Below are positions 50,269 to 60,103 of a DNA stretch of 64,000 bases, piece by piece (position 1 is the stretch's first letter; each line of letters begins with the position of its first letter). The notes beneath the pieces are model-generated. The model was not told the origin of the DNA and did no database searches. It saw only the letters and a list, made by a program, of their open reading frames with translations. The position numbers and the translations under genes are program-made. Source of the DNA: Candidatus Latescibacterota bacterium (GTDB lineage: Bacteria; JAAXHH01); assembly GCA_022822725.1 (NCBI GenBank), contig JAJEAN010000007.1, positions 498,382 to 562,381 of the forward strand, given 5' to 3'.

Positions 50269-51795
50269 TTAATCGACGTGCAGCCCGCTGTGCCGGGCAA
50301 CGAGTTGATTGAGGGAATGCAGGTAGGCCTGGATGCTGGCTTTAACCACGTCGGTGTCCGAGGCGTGGCTGTTGAAGGACTGGTCGTGGTAGCCCACGCT
50401 GACCTGGACGTGGTGGGCGCCTTCACGGCCGTTCGACGAGGTCTGGATATCCTTCACGTAGGTGGGCAGCTTGGTGATCCGGTCGACGGCGTTCAGCGCG
50501 GCGAGTATCTGGTTGTCGCCCACGCCTCCTTCTTCGATGGTCTCGCCGCTGACGTGGAGACGAACGCTCGCATCGGCCTGGCCGGTGTGCGAGGAGGTCA
50601 CCCTGAAATCCTCCAGCAGGTACTGTTCGGGCACCTCGACCGGCGAGTCGGATACGATCCGGTGGAGGTCTTCGTCCGCCACCTCCTTCTGCCGGTCCGC
50701 CACGTTCAGGAAGCGCACGTGCACCTTCTCGAACTCTTCCTTCTGGTTCTCGTCGTACGTGTAGCCCAGTAGTTCGAGGCGGTGGCGCAGGGCATGGCGT
50801 CCGGACCGTGCCGTCAGCACAATGTCGCTTTTCTCGATGCCCACATCCGACGGGCTCATGATCTCGTAGTTCTCCCGGTGCTTCAGGAACCCGTCCTGGT
50901 GAATGCCCGATGAATGGGCGAAGGCGTTGCTGCCCACGATGGCCTTGTTGCGTTGCACGGGCATGTGCATCAGGTCGCGCACCAACAGGCTCGTGGAATA
51001 GATCTGCGTGGTTTCTATGCCGGTGCGCGCGTCGTAGAAATCCCCGCGCATCTTGACCGCCATGACGATCTCTTCGAGCGAAGCGTTGCCCGCCCGCTCG
51101 CCCACGCCGTTCATGGTGCATTCGACCTGGGTCGCGCCCGCCTTGATGGCCGCCAGGGAATTGGCCGTCGCCATGCCCAGGTCGTTGTGGCAGTGCACGC
51201 TGACCTTGGCCTTGTCGATATTCGGCACGGTTGCGATGAGCCGGGAGATCAGGCTGCCCCACTGTTCCGGCACGGCGTATCCCACCGTATCGGGGATGTT
51301 CACCACGGTGGCGCCGGCGTCGATGACCGCCTCGACGGTCTCGCACAGATAGTCGAAATCGCTCCGGGAGGCGTCCTCGGTGGAATACTCGATGTCCTCG
51401 CAGAGATCCTTGGCGAACACGACGGCCTGCACGCCCATGTCCATGATCTGCTGGCGGGATTTGCGGAACTTGTGCTTCAGGTGGGTGTCCGACGTACCCA
51501 GGACGATGTGGATCCTGGAGCGTTTGGCGGGTTTGACGGCCTCGGCCACGGCCACGATGTCCGATTCCACGGCCCGAGCGAGGGCCGTGATCACGGGGCC
51601 TTCGACCTGTTCGGCGATGTTCTTGACCGCGGCGAAATCACCGGGCGAGGACGCGGCGAACCCCGCTTCGATCACGTCGACACCGAGTTTGGCCAACTGG
51701 TGCGCCACCTGGATCTTCTCATCCCGGTTCAGCGAAGCGCCGGGCACCTGTTCTCCGTCGCGCAGTGTGGTGTCGAAGATGTCTACTTTTCGCAT
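50269..51795 (-). CDS. leuA: 2-isopropylmalate synthase
   Basis: A 508-residue leucine-pathway entry enzyme condensing 2-ketoisovalerate with acetyl-CoA. The TIM barrel has FDTTLRDGEQVPGASLNRDE (residues about 5-24) and VSVHCHNDLGMATANSLAAI with HxH metal ligands, then GVGERAGNASLEEIVMAVKM. The C-terminal LeuA dimer domain (about 385-500) is the leucine-feedback region, including VRLHVSGETIEEGGVGDNQI. It is followed by leuB after 36 bp. Confidence 0.95.
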   Translation of the reverse strand: MRKVDIFDTTLRDGEQVPGASLNRDEKIQVAHQLAKLGVDVIEAGFAASSPGDFAAVKNIAEQVEGPVITALARAVESDIVAVAEAVKPAKRSRIHIVLGTSDTHLKHKFRKSRQQIMDMGVQAVVFAKDLCEDIEYSTEDASRSDFDYLCETVEAVIDAGATVVNIPDTVGYAVPEQWGSLISRLIATVPNIDKAKVSVHCHNDLGMATANSLAAIKAGATQVECTMNGVGERAGNASLEEIVMAVKMRGDFYDARTGIETTQIYSTSLLVRDLMHMPVQRNKAIVGSNAFAHSSGIHQDGFLKHRENYEIMSPSDVGIEKSDIVLTARSGRHALRHRLELLGYTYDENQKEEFEKVHVRFLNVADRQKEVADEDLHRIVSDSPVEVPEQYLLEDFRVTSSHTGQADASVRLHVSGETIEEGGVGDNQILAALNAVDRITKLPTYVKDIQTSSNGREGAHHVQVSVGYHDQSFNSHASDTDVVKASIQAYLHSLNQLVARHSGLHVD

Positions 51796-51874
51796 CGCCG
51801 CTTGCTCCCGTTGACTTGTCTGCGTGCAGGTGGCCGGAACGGTCGTTTCGACCTGGCCTGACTGGGAGGACGCT

Positions 51875-52870
51875 CTACTTATTCTCTTCGATCCAGCTCA
51901 TCATCTTGCGCAACTGCCGTCCTACGTCTACGATCTTCTTCTCCGCCGCGTTGCGCCTGAGGGCGTGCAGGACAGGCGAATTGGCCTGGTTCTCGAGCAT
52001 CCACTCGCGGGCGAACTCGCCGGACTGGATCTCCGCCAGGATGCGTTTCATTTCGGCGCGCGTTTCCTCGTTTACGATCCGCGGACCGCGGGTCAGATCG
52101 CCGTATTCGGCCGTGTTGCTGACGGAATACCGCATGCCTTCGATGCCGCCTTCGTACATGAGGTCCACGATGAGCTTCAGTTCGTGCAGGCACTCGAAGT
52201 AGGCGATCTCGGGCTGGTAACCGGCCTCGACCAGGGTCTCGAACCCGGCCAGGACGAGTTCGGAGGTTCCGCCGCACAGCACGGACTGTTCGCCGAACAG
52301 GTCGGTTTCCGTCTCTTCCCTGAAGGTCGTCTCGATAACGCCGCCCCGGGTACCGCCGATGCCCTTGGCGTAGGCCAGGCCGATGTCCCGTGCGCGGCCC
52401 GTGTGGTCCTGGTGAACCGCGAGCAGGCAGGGCACACCGCCGCCTTCCTCGAAGACCCGGCGCACGAGATGGCCCGGTCCCTTGGGGGCAACCATGAAGA
52501 CGTCCACGTTTTCGGGAGGTACGATCTGGTTGAAATGAATGTTCAGACCGTGGGCGAAGGCCAGGGCGTTCCCCCCAGCCAGGTTCGGCGCGATATAATC
52601 GTTGAACAGACGCGACTGGAGTTCGTCGTTGACCAGCATCATGATGATGTCGGCCTCGGCGGCCGCCTGCTCCACGGTACGGGGCTCGAATCCGTCCTCC
52701 ACGGCCTGGTCCCAGGAACCGCCCTTCCGCAGTCCCACGATGACGTTCACACCGGAATCACGCAGGGAAAGTGCGTGGGCGTGTCCCTGGCTGCCGTATC
52801 CGACAACCGCGATGGTCTTGCCGTCCAATATGCCCAGGTCGGCGTCCTGATCGTAATACAGCCTTGCCAT
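51875..52870 (-). CDS. ilvC: Ketol-acid reductoisomerase (NADP+)
   Basis: A 331-residue class I enzyme converting acetolactate or acetohydroxybutyrate in branched-chain amino acid synthesis. The Rossmann site is [18 protein letters not shown]; the beta2-alphaB loop ([10 protein letters not shown]) suggests [25 protein letters not shown] and the metal Asp/Glu in [12 protein letters not shown] follow. ATG 52870 has AAGGAG 5 bp upstream; the longer frame upstream lacks similarity. ilvN precedes and leuA follows in the same direction. Confidence 0.94.
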   Translation of the reverse strand: MARLYYDQDADLGILDGKTIAVVGYGSQGHAHALSLRDSGVNVIVGLRKGGSWDQAVEDGFEPRTVEQAAAEADIIMMLVNDELQSRLFNDYIAPNLAGGNALAFAHGLNIHFNQIVPPENVDVFMVAPKGPGHLVRRVFEEGGGVPCLLAVHQDHTGRARDIGLAYAKGIGGTRGGVIETTFREETETDLFGEQSVLCGGTSELVLAGFETLVEAGYQPEIAYFECLHELKLIVDLMYEGGIEGMRYSVSNTAEYGDLTRGPRIVNEETRAEMKRILAEIQSGEFAREWMLENQANSPVLHALRRNAAEKKIVDVGRQLRKMMSWIEENK

Positions 52871-52951
52871 TGGTTCTCCTTCTTGCCGTTCCGGCGGTCG
52901 TGCCGAACCGGCGGTGATCTTTTTTCGTGCCGTACCTGCGGCCATGCTTGG

Positions 52952-53512
52952 TCACGCCAGGTCGGCGGTGATCTTCCTGCGTTCCTTCTCCCAGACGGGA
53001 AGCGGGGCTTCTGGCGACGGGGTGTCCTTGCTTGACGATTCGCGGGCCAGCGCCACCCGGCCGGTCCGGGCGATTTCCCGCACGCCGAAGGGCCGAACCA
53101 AGCTGATGATGGCGTCGATCTTGTCCTCGTTGCCCGTGGCCTCCAGCATGATCGTCTTCTGGTTGATGTCGACGATTTTGGCCTTGAAGATGTCCGCGAT
53201 CTGCACGAGCTCCTGCCGCGTGGACTGGTTGGCGTTCACCTTGATCAGGGCGAGTTCCCGGTTGATGTAGTTCTCGCCGGTCAGGTCCACGACCCGGATC
53301 ACGTCCACCAGCCGGTTCAACTGCTTGGTGATCTGTTCGATGATCATCTCGTCGCCCTGGGTGACGATGGTCATGCGCGCCGTGCCGGGTTCCGCGGCTT
53401 CGCCAACGGCGATGCTGTCAATGTTGAAACCCCGGCCGCTGAACAGCCCTGAAATGCGGGCCAGGACGCCGAACCGGTTCTCGACGACCATGGATATGGT
53501 ATGGCGTGCCAT
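52952..53512 (-). CDS. ilvN: Acetolactate synthase small (regulatory) subunit
   Basis: A 186-residue ACT-domain regulatory subunit giving valine feedback to IlvB. The ACT domain starts ISMVVENRFGVLARISGLFS, then GRGFNIDSIAVGEAAEPGTA. The middle has QLNRLVDVIRVVDLTGENYI. The C-terminal domain ends in GRVALARESSSKDTPSPE, slightly longer than usual. It lies 11 bp after ilvB. Confidence 0.93.
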   Translation of the reverse strand: MARHTISMVVENRFGVLARISGLFSGRGFNIDSIAVGEAAEPGTARMTIVTQGDEMIIEQITKQLNRLVDVIRVVDLTGENYINRELALIKVNANQSTRQELVQIADIFKAKIVDINQKTIMLEATGNEDKIDAIISLVRPFGVREIARTGRVALARESSSKDTPSPEAPLPVWEKERRKITADLA

Positions 53513-53523
53513 GGTTTATTCCT

Positions 53524-55263
53524 CTATTCTTCGATCATTTCGTGGGAAGCCGCACCTGCCGGGATCATGGGATACACGTTTCCTTCTTCGGCGATCACCA
53601 TGTCGAGCATCACGGGGCGGTCCTTGACCTTGGAGGCCTCGAGCCAGGCGCCTTCCACGTCTTCATCTTTGAACACCCGGATGCCCACGGCGCCGTAGGC
53701 CTCCGCCAGTTTCACGAAATCCGGGTTGGAGTCACGCAGGTCCACTTCGGAGTACCGCTGTGCGTAGAACAGCTCCTGCCACTGGCGCACCATGCCGAGG
53801 TAGCCGTTGTTCAGCAGCACGATCTTGACGGGCAGGCCGCAGGCCACGGCCGTGGCCATTTCCTGGATGTTCATCTGGATGCTGCCGTCGCCCGAAAACA
53901 CGATGACCTCGCGGTCGGGAAAGGCAAACTGTGCGCCGATCGCCGCCGGCAGTCCGAAACCCATGGTGCCGAGCCCGCCGGAAGTAATCATCGACCGGGG
54001 GTTCGAGAAGCCGTACCACTGGGCCGCCCACATCTGGTGCTGGCCGACGTCGGTGACCACGAAGGCCTCGCCCTTCGTGAGCTGCCCGATCCGTTCGATG
54101 GCGTACTGGGCGCACAGCGGGAAATTATCCGTCTCCTTCTCGACGGTCTCCCGGTCGACGCCCTCCAGGCCTTCCTCGTGAAGCCCGATCGTGTTCGCGT
54201 AGGTCAGCGGGTGGTCACGCTTCCATTCGTCGATCTGCTGAAGCCACTCCTCGGTATCGGCCCGCTCCACCAGGGGAATCAACTGCTGCAGCACCGGCTT
54301 CACATCGCCTACGATGGGGAGGTCCACCCGCACGTTCTTGTTGAGGGACGACGGATCGATGTCGATGTGGATCTTCTTCGAATTGGGCGAAAATTCCTCC
54401 AGCTTGCCGGTCACCCGGTCGTCGAATCGGGCGCCGATGCAGACCAGCAGGTCGCACATCATCACGGCGGTATTCGCGTACCAGGTGCCGTGCATGCCGA
54501 GCATCTTCAGCGAAAGCGGATCGTTTTCCGGGTAGGCGCCGAGCCCCATCAGCGTGGTCGTCACCGGCGCGTTGAGCTTGCGGGAAAGCGCACGGATTTC
54601 CTCCGACGCCTCGGAGATGATCGCGCCGCCGCCCACGTAGATCACCGGCTTTCTGGCCGAGGTGAGCATCTCCGCCGCCTTGCGGATCTGCTTCGGATGT
54701 CCCTCGGTACGGGGCTTGTACCCGCGGATGTCCGGCCGTTCCGGGTACGAGAACTCGGCCTCGCCGATCTGGACGTCCTTGGGCACGTCGATCAGGACGG
54801 GACCGGGCCGGCCGGTCGTCGCGATATGGAACGCTTCGGCGAAAACTCGCGCGACATCTTCGGTTTCCTTGATCAGGAAGTTGTGTTTCGTAATCGGCCG
54901 CGTGATGCCCACGGTGTCCGATTCCTGGAAGGCGTCGTTACCGATCAGGTGCACCGGTACCTGGCCCGTGATCACGATCATCGGGATCGAGTCCATGTAC
55001 GCGGTCGCGATGCCGGTTACCGTGTTGGTGGCGCCCGGACCGGAGGATACGAGGACCACGCCGGGCTTGCCGGTCGCCCGTGCATATCCGTCGGCCATGT
55101 GGGTCGCGCCCTGCTCGTGGCGAACGAGGATGTGCCTCAGGCCGGTGGTGCGCTGAATAACGTCATAGGTCGGGATCACCACGCCGCCGGGATACCCGAA
55201 GACGATATCGACCCCCTCTTGCTTCAGACACTCAATGACAATTTCAGCACCCGACAGTTTCAT
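53524..55263 (-). CDS. ilvB: Acetolactate synthase large subunit
   Basis: A 579-residue ThDP enzyme making acetolactate from pyruvate. The N-terminal domain has the catalytic Glu in [20 protein letters not shown], then [20 protein letters not shown]. The FAD-binding middle domain is present, and the C-terminal ThDP motif is [18 protein letters not shown] (GDGx26N). SD AAGGAG lies 8 bp before the ATG. It is the first gene of ilvB-ilvN-ilvC-leuA-leuB. A 627-codon frame on the opposite strand is a codon-bias shadow. Confidence 0.95.
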   Translation of the reverse strand: MKLSGAEIVIECLKQEGVDIVFGYPGGVVIPTYDVIQRTTGLRHILVRHEQGATHMADGYARATGKPGVVLVSSGPGATNTVTGIATAYMDSIPMIVITGQVPVHLIGNDAFQESDTVGITRPITKHNFLIKETEDVARVFAEAFHIATTGRPGPVLIDVPKDVQIGEAEFSYPERPDIRGYKPRTEGHPKQIRKAAEMLTSARKPVIYVGGGAIISEASEEIRALSRKLNAPVTTTLMGLGAYPENDPLSLKMLGMHGTWYANTAVMMCDLLVCIGARFDDRVTGKLEEFSPNSKKIHIDIDPSSLNKNVRVDLPIVGDVKPVLQQLIPLVERADTEEWLQQIDEWKRDHPLTYANTIGLHEEGLEGVDRETVEKETDNFPLCAQYAIERIGQLTKGEAFVVTDVGQHQMWAAQWYGFSNPRSMITSGGLGTMGFGLPAAIGAQFAFPDREVIVFSGDGSIQMNIQEMATAVACGLPVKIVLLNNGYLGMVRQWQELFYAQRYSEVDLRDSNPDFVKLAEAYGAVGIRVFKDEDVEGAWLEASKVKDRPVMLDMVIAEEGNVYPMIPAGAASHEMIEE

Positions 55264-55367
55264 CGACCTTCTCCTTGTAAAACGAGAATATCCCTCGCAG
55301 GACGTGATCTACCGTTCACGAAACCGGCTGGATTTCGTCATATTCAAAAACCCAACTTGTGCCTCGT

Positions 55368-55395
55368 AAAATACGCCAGAAGCGCCTGATGTCAA
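55368..55395 (-). promoter_or_regulatory. Promoter of the ilvB-leuB operon
   Basis: On the minus strand TTGACA (55395-55390) and TATTTT (55373-55368) are spaced by 16 bp. The leader to ilvB is about 100 nt. No T-box or leader-peptide attenuator is recognised in it. Confidence 0.7.
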
Positions 55396-55417
55396 GTTAA
55401 AACTCCATAGAAACCAC

Positions 55418-55446
55418 TTGACGGAAAGCCCCGATTCCCTTATATG
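55418..55446 (+). promoter_or_regulatory. Divergent promoter for the TPR-protein gene
   Basis: TTGACG (55418-55423) and TATATG (55441-55446) are spaced by 17 bp. It is back to back with the ilvB promoter. The leader to the ATG at 55623 is about 170 nt. Confidence 0.65.
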
Positions 55447-55622
55447 TTTTAGGCTTTGCACCAGAGGTCACCATAGGTGTCGGAATCCCTGTCGAATCGA
55501 CGTCCAGCCAGTGTGTTCTACGTCGTTTCGACCCCGTGAAACGCACGTCGTCAGACCAGCACGGTTATACCCAAATTCAACCGGCCGTGTTGCGCAACCC
55601 ATAATCCAGGAGGACCAGGTCG

Positions 55623-56294
55623 ATGGCAAGAACGAGACGGCGGATCAGCCGTCGTGAGATGAAAGAGGACCGCTTCATTCTTTGGCTGTACGAAATGAGC
55701 AGCGAGCTCGACAGGCACTGGAAATCGCTCACAGCGGCCGTCGTCGTGGTGGTCGCCTGCGTGGCCGGCTGGTATTACTGGTCCGATAAGCAGACCGTTG
55801 ATTTGGCTGAGGCGGGACAGGTGTTCGCGCCGGGTCAGACGGCAATGCAGGACAGCCGATATGAAGACGCCATTCCCATATTCGAACGGGTCGTGACCGA
55901 ATACGGCGGAACTACAGTGGCCCTCGAGGCCACGATCGAACTGGCCAACGCCTGTTTTCAGACCGGCGACTTTGAAAAGGCGCGCACCTACTACCAGACC
56001 TACCTGGACAAATACGGAAGTCAGGACGCGCATTACTGGCTGGCCGCACGCTCGGGGCTGGCTGCGTGCGACGAAGAAGAAGAGAAATACGAAGAGGCGG
56101 CCAACCAGTATCTCGCCCTGGCGGACGAAGATCCGGAGAGTTTCCGCGCCCCCGGTCTGCTCCTCGACGCCGCGCGATGTTTCGGGGCCGCTGAACAGAA
56201 GGACCAGGCACGGGCCCTGTACGACCGGGTGGTCGAGAACTACGCATCGACGCCCTATGCCCGGGATGCCCGGATCGCGCTGACCGCGCTCTAA
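55623..56294 (+). CDS. TPR-repeat membrane protein (YfgM/BamD-like fold)
   Basis: A 223-residue protein with one transmembrane segment (about residues 38-58, TAAVVVVVACVAGWYYW) and a long soluble helical part. TPR-like pairs include ALEATIELANACFQTGDFEK, ARTYYQTYLDKYGSQDAHYW and PGLLLDAARCFGAAEQKDQA. The layout (short basic cytoplasmic tail, single helix, TPR domain) resembles YfgM, an ancillary Sec translocon subunit, but the match is only structural. It is encoded 10 bp before the aminotransferase. Confidence 0.78.
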   Translation: MARTRRRISRREMKEDRFILWLYEMSSELDRHWKSLTAAVVVVVACVAGWYYWSDKQTVDLAEAGQVFAPGQTAMQDSRYEDAIPIFERVVTEYGGTTVALEATIELANACFQTGDFEKARTYYQTYLDKYGSQDAHYWLAARSGLAACDEEEEKYEEAANQYLALADEDPESFRAPGLLLDAARCFGAAEQKDQARALYDRVVENYASTPYARDARIALTAL

Positions 56295-56304
56295 CGGAGA
56301 TCGC

Positions 56305-57444
56305 GTGAAGGTTACCAACTTCGCCCCCGGACCCACGCCGGTTCCCGAACGGGTCGTCCGGAAGATGTCGGCGCCGGTCCTCACCCATCGTTCCACCGAA
56401 TTCAGCGATCTGCTCAGACAGGTCACCTCGGGGCTGCAGCACGTTTTCCAGACGAAGAACGATGTGCTCGTGCTGACGGCATCGGGCAGCGGCGCCATGG
56501 AGGCCGCGGTCGTCAACCTGCTTTCGCCGGGAGACCGGGTGCTGGCGATCAGCGGTGGCAAGTTCGGCGGCAGGTGGGTAGAACTGTGCGCGACCTTCGG
56601 CATCGACGCCCATACGCTCGACGTGGCGTGGGGAACAGCCGCGGAACCCGACGAGGTCGACCGCATACTGGGGGAACAGGGCCCCTTCGAAGCCGTGCTG
56701 GCCACCCACAGCGAGACATCGACGGGCGTGCTCCACGACATCGAGGCCCTGGGCAGTGTCGCACGAGGTCACGGCTGCTACCTGGTCGTGGATGCCATCA
56801 GCGGGCTGGGCGCCAATGAACTCAGGACGGACGACTGGCACGTCGACATCACTCTGACGGGTTCGCAGAAAGCGCTCATGATCCCGCCCGGACTGGCCTT
56901 CATCAGCGTCAGCGAACGGGCGTGGCAACGAATCGAAGAAAGCCGCCAGCCTTCCTACTATCTGAACCTGGAACGGGCCAGGGATTCGTTCACGAAGGGG
57001 CTGACGCCCTATACGCCGGCCGTGTCGCTGCTCATGGGACTGGCCGAGTCGCTGAGGATGATGAAGGAAATCGGCCTGGAGGAAATCTACCGGATTCACG
57101 AGCGAAACGCCCTGGTGACCCGTGCGGGCGTCGGAGCCCTTGGGCTGAATCTCTTTGCGCGCAGGCCATCCAACGTGCTGACCTCGGTAGTCATGCCGTC
57201 CGGTATCGACGGTTCCGATTTGCTTAAGACGATCAAGCAGGAGTGCGGCGTGACCATCGCCAACGGGATGGATCTCTACAGGGGCAAGTACATTCGCATC
57301 GCCCACCTGGGTTACAATGTCGCCCCAACGGACATGATCATCGCCCTTAAGGCCCTCGAGTACGGACTCGGCCGTCACGGGCATGATTTCGAATCCGGCG
57401 CGGGTGTCGCCGCCGCAGAGCGGGTAATTCGGGAGACGGGGTGA
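56305..57444 (+). CDS. Class V aminotransferase (serine-pyruvate/alanine-glyoxylate family)
   Basis: A 379-residue PLP aminotransferase of the SPT/AGT group. It shows NFAPGPTPVPERVVRKM, the HRSTEFSDLLRQV motif, VVDAISGLGANELR (phosphate and Asp) and the Schiff-base Lys in LTGSQKALMIPPGLAFISV. Members make serine or glycine from glyoxylate, or act as SerC-like phosphoserine aminotransferases. No serA is seen nearby to decide. Start is GTG 56305 with GGAG upstream. Confidence 0.86.
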   Translation: MKVTNFAPGPTPVPERVVRKMSAPVLTHRSTEFSDLLRQVTSGLQHVFQTKNDVLVLTASGSGAMEAAVVNLLSPGDRVLAISGGKFGGRWVELCATFGIDAHTLDVAWGTAAEPDEVDRILGEQGPFEAVLATHSETSTGVLHDIEALGSVARGHGCYLVVDAISGLGANELRTDDWHVDITLTGSQKALMIPPGLAFISVSERAWQRIEESRQPSYYLNLERARDSFTKGLTPYTPAVSLLMGLAESLRMMKEIGLEEIYRIHERNALVTRAGVGALGLNLFARRPSNVLTSVVMPSGIDGSDLLKTIKQECGVTIANGMDLYRGKYIRIAHLGYNVAPTDMIIALKALEYGLGRHGHDFESGAGVAAAERVIRETG

Positions 57445-57458
57445 GCGGGCGGGATGCC

Positions 57459-57566
57459 GGCTCGGTGAGCAGGCATGTCGACGGCTCGGTGAACAGGCAG
57501 GTCGCCGGTTCGGTGAGCAGGCATGTCGACGGCTCGGTGAACAGGCAGGTCGCCGGTACGGTGGGC
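57459..57566. repeat. 24-bp minisatellite, about 4.5 copies, ABAB pattern
   Basis: Units start at 57459, 57483, 57507 and 57531, with a partial at 57555. Odd units read GGCTCGGTGAGCAGGCATGT, even units GGCTCGGTGAACAGGCAGGT, so the array grew as a 48-bp pair. It fills the gap between two convergent genes. A plus-strand open frame through it is not considered a gene. Confidence 0.92.
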
Positions 57567-57577
57567 GGAGCGGATTT

Positions 57578-59077
57578 CTATTTATTCAACTCGCGGATTT
57601 CAATGTTGCTGTCGCTGGTCTCGAGCCAGATCCTGGCGCCGCCGCCGTTGAGCAGGTACGTAGCGCTGATTTCCCCTTCTTCCGCGTTTTCCTCGTAGCG
57701 CTCCGCTTCGAAATCGGACCGGATCCTGTACCGCAGGTTGCCCATGAGGGTGTTACGGGTCCGGATCATCTTCCTCTGCGCTTCGACCGACTTCCTTTGT
57801 GCGGCCTGTAATTCCCGCTGAGCTACCCGCAATTCCTTCTGAATCTCCTGCAGAAGCCGTTGCGCCTCTTCGGCCGACAACTGTACCGCCTCGTTCACGC
57901 TTTTCGTCAGCTTATCGACAATCTCCTGCAACTTCTCCTCGTCGATCTCTGTGTCGGACGTTTCCAGGTTGATCGTCGGAATCTCGGGTATGTCGATCTC
58001 AATCCGGTCGTTCCCGCCTGGTTTCGTGTGCATTTGAAACACGCCTGACCGCGATCTTTTATCCACGCGAATCCGCGCTTCGATGGTCGCCTTCGCTTCC
58101 GGGTCCACGTAGAGCACGATGTCGCCGCCTGCCGAAACCAGTGAGCTGCCCTTGGAACCCTGCGGCGTGATTTCAGCCAGGATCTCACCGCCCGCGGTAC
58201 GTGCGTCGATCGAACCCGTTACGTTCAGGAGTTCCAACTCGCCACCGGCGGTTTTCACCTGCAATTCGCCCTTCGCGTCGCGCAGTTCGATGTCTCCGCC
58301 GGCCGTGGTGATTCGGGCGTTCTCCGAAAGTTCGCCGATCTCGATATCGCCCCCGGAGGTATTGATCCGGGCTTTTCCGCCGACGTACTCAATGGAGATG
58401 TCTCCACCGGACGTCTGGGCTTCCAGCGCATTGCCTACGTGCCCGATCCGGATGTCTCCGCCGGAGGTCTGGACGTCCAGATCGGCCGAAGCCCTCTCGA
58501 CCCGGATATCTCCGCCCGACGTCTGCAGGTGCACGTCGCCACCGACTGTGCCCACCCGGATGTCTCCGCCGGACGTGGTCAGCTCCACTTCGCCGCTGAT
58601 ATCCCGGAGCGTAACGTCGCCGCCCGAAGTATGGCTCCGCACGTCACCGGTCAGGTCGCCCACGACCTCGATATCGCCGCCGCCGGTGCGCAGGTCCAGA
58701 TCGAACGCCGCGGGCAGGTCGATTTTGAATCGCATGCCCTTCCTGCGATTCATCGACCAACCCGAAAACCTCGGGTCGTAATCGACGCGCAGTATGCCCC
58801 CTTCGTACCGGATTCTGAGATCATCCGCGCCGCCTGACGGTATACCCTGGACGGTCACGAGCGCTTCGTTCTTGCTCCACGTGGAAATGGTGATGTCGCC
58901 TGCCCGTGTGTTCAGGTCGAGCCGCCCGCCCCTTTCCACCTGGAAGGTCTCCGACCGGCTGCCGGCAATCCGGTTCTGGTCATCCGAGAGCGCCACGGCT
59001 TGCTGCGTCAGGGCCTGCTGCGTCAGGGCTATCTGCGCAAACAGCAAAATGCCGAAAATACAGACCAGTGATTTCAT
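57578..59077 (-). CDS. DUF4097 beta-helix repeat protein, exported
   Basis: A 499-residue protein with a signal peptide (CIFGILLFAQIALTQQA). Residues about 35-320 form a regular beta-helix-like DUF4097 domain in which TSGGDIR, TSGGDIS and TAGGDIE recur every 20-21 residues (at least 9 coils). A helical region rich in Gln/Glu (about 385-440, SAEEAQRLLQEIQKELRVAQ) and a last beta part (ARIWLETSDSNIEIRELNK) follow. DUF4097 proteins are envelope components of unknown role, often next to ECF sigma/anti-sigma genes as here. The coil count suggests growth by internal duplication. Confidence 0.88.
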   Translation of the reverse strand: MKSLVCIFGILLFAQIALTQQALTQQAVALSDDQNRIAGSRSETFQVERGGRLDLNTRAGDITISTWSKNEALVTVQGIPSGGADDLRIRYEGGILRVDYDPRFSGWSMNRRKGMRFKIDLPAAFDLDLRTGGGDIEVVGDLTGDVRSHTSGGDVTLRDISGEVELTTSGGDIRVGTVGGDVHLQTSGGDIRVERASADLDVQTSGGDIRIGHVGNALEAQTSGGDISIEYVGGKARINTSGGDIEIGELSENARITTAGGDIELRDAKGELQVKTAGGELELLNVTGSIDARTAGGEILAEITPQGSKGSSLVSAGGDIVLYVDPEAKATIEARIRVDKRSRSGVFQMHTKPGGNDRIEIDIPEIPTINLETSDTEIDEEKLQEIVDKLTKSVNEAVQLSAEEAQRLLQEIQKELRVAQRELQAAQRKSVEAQRKMIRTRNTLMGNLRYRIRSDFEAERYEENAEEGEISATYLLNGGGARIWLETSDSNIEIRELNK

Positions 59078-59107
59078 GATCGCTACTCCTCTGTCGGCCG
59101 CTTCCCG

Positions 59108-60103
59108 TTACGGTGCGGCCAGATTGCTCAGCACGGTCCTTGCCTTCGTGCGGATGTAAGCGTTCTCGTCGAGAACCATCCTGGTCCTGAGTACCCTTTC
59201 CAGGTTCTCGTCGAATGAGGCCGGCACCTGCTCCTGCAGCCGGTTGATCGCGTTTATTCTGAGGGCCGGGTTTTCGTCAAATACCAGCGTGTGGATCATG
59301 GCGTCCCTGATTGCTTCGTCGAAGGGATACCGGGACAGCGCGTTGAACGCTTCGCCGCGGACCCCTGCATTCGAGTCGGTCTTCAAGGCCGTGACCAGGG
59401 CGTCTCTGATCTCGTGATCCGACTGAAGGCCTTCCGAGGCGCTCACGGCGTTCACCGCACGCAGCCTGACGCCGGGGTTCTGCTCGTTGAGCACGGCAAA
59501 GGTGAGTACGCGTTGTATATCCGGATCGTCGACCGGTCCCATGATCTGTACGGGCCGGACGGCTTCGAACCGGATGCCCAGCGTGCCGTCGGGCACGTCC
59601 GAATCCACGAACCGGACGTTGGATATGGCCACGTCTTCGTTGCTCAGCAGGTCTGTCTGGCCCATGCCCGGTACCGCGAATCCGGACATACGGCCATCCT
59701 GGAATGCCAGGTAGTAACCGCCTGCCAGGCCGATGAACAACAGCAGCGCACCTCCGAGAACCGTTCGGTACTGAGGAAGAACACTGGTCGTAAGTCCTTG
59801 CAGCCCATCGATAAAACGACTCACCCATCCTGCAGGCGATCGGTGTTTCTTAAGGCCTGGTGTGATTTTGGACCACAGGTTGACGCGGGCATCGAGCAGG
59901 TCGGTTTCCGCAGGCTTTGCAGGCGCGGCCCGTTCCATGACCGTACAGAATCGTTCCAGCTCGTTGCGAAAGCTCTGGCATCGCTGGCACGTTTCGAGAT
60001 GGACGTCCAGCTGCCGCTGATCCGCATCCGACAATTCGCCGTACCGGGAGAGCTCCAGCCATTCCTCCCACTTCGCGTGAGACCGATCCTCATCCCTTTT
60101 CAT
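59108..60103 (-). CDS. Zinc-type anti-sigma factor fused to HEAT-repeat domain
   Basis: A 331-residue membrane protein. The N-terminus holds a ZAS zinc motif, QLDVHLETCQRCQSF (HxxxCxxC), that would bind the ECF sigma. One transmembrane segment (about residues 118-136, LGGALLLFIGLAGGYYLAF) separates it from a periplasmic domain whose C-terminal half (about 205-331) consists of HEAT-type repeats, e.g. VRLRAVNAVSASEGLQSDHE and ALRINAINRLQEQVPASFDE. The ATG at 60103 overlaps the sigma stop (ATGA). The HEAT domain may sense an envelope signal; that is inference. Confidence 0.88.
   Translation of the reverse strand: MKRDEDRSHAKWEEWLELSRYGELSDADQRQLDVHLETCQRCQSFRNELERFCTVMERAAPAKPAETDLLDARVNLWSKITPGLKKHRSPAGWVSRFIDGLQGLTTSVLPQYRTVLGGALLLFIGLAGGYYLAFQDGRMSGFAVPGMGQTDLLSNEDVAISNVRFVDSDVPDGTLGIRFEAVRPVQIMGPVDDPDIQRVLTFAVLNEQNPGVRLRAVNAVSASEGLQSDHEIRDALVTALKTDSNAGVRGEAFNALSRYPFDEAIRDAMIHTLVFDENPALRINAINRLQEQVPASFDENLERVLRTRMVLDENAYIRTKARTVLSNLAAP

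Noticed and set aside
53506..55389. 627-codon frame on the plus strand opposite ilvB
   Set aside because: GC-rich shadow of a certain gene; composition is His/Gly/Arg-rich with no domain.
57441..57698. 85-codon frame through the 24-bp minisatellite
   Set aside because: The repeat unit length (24) keeps any frame open; the second half is antisense to the DUF4097 gene.
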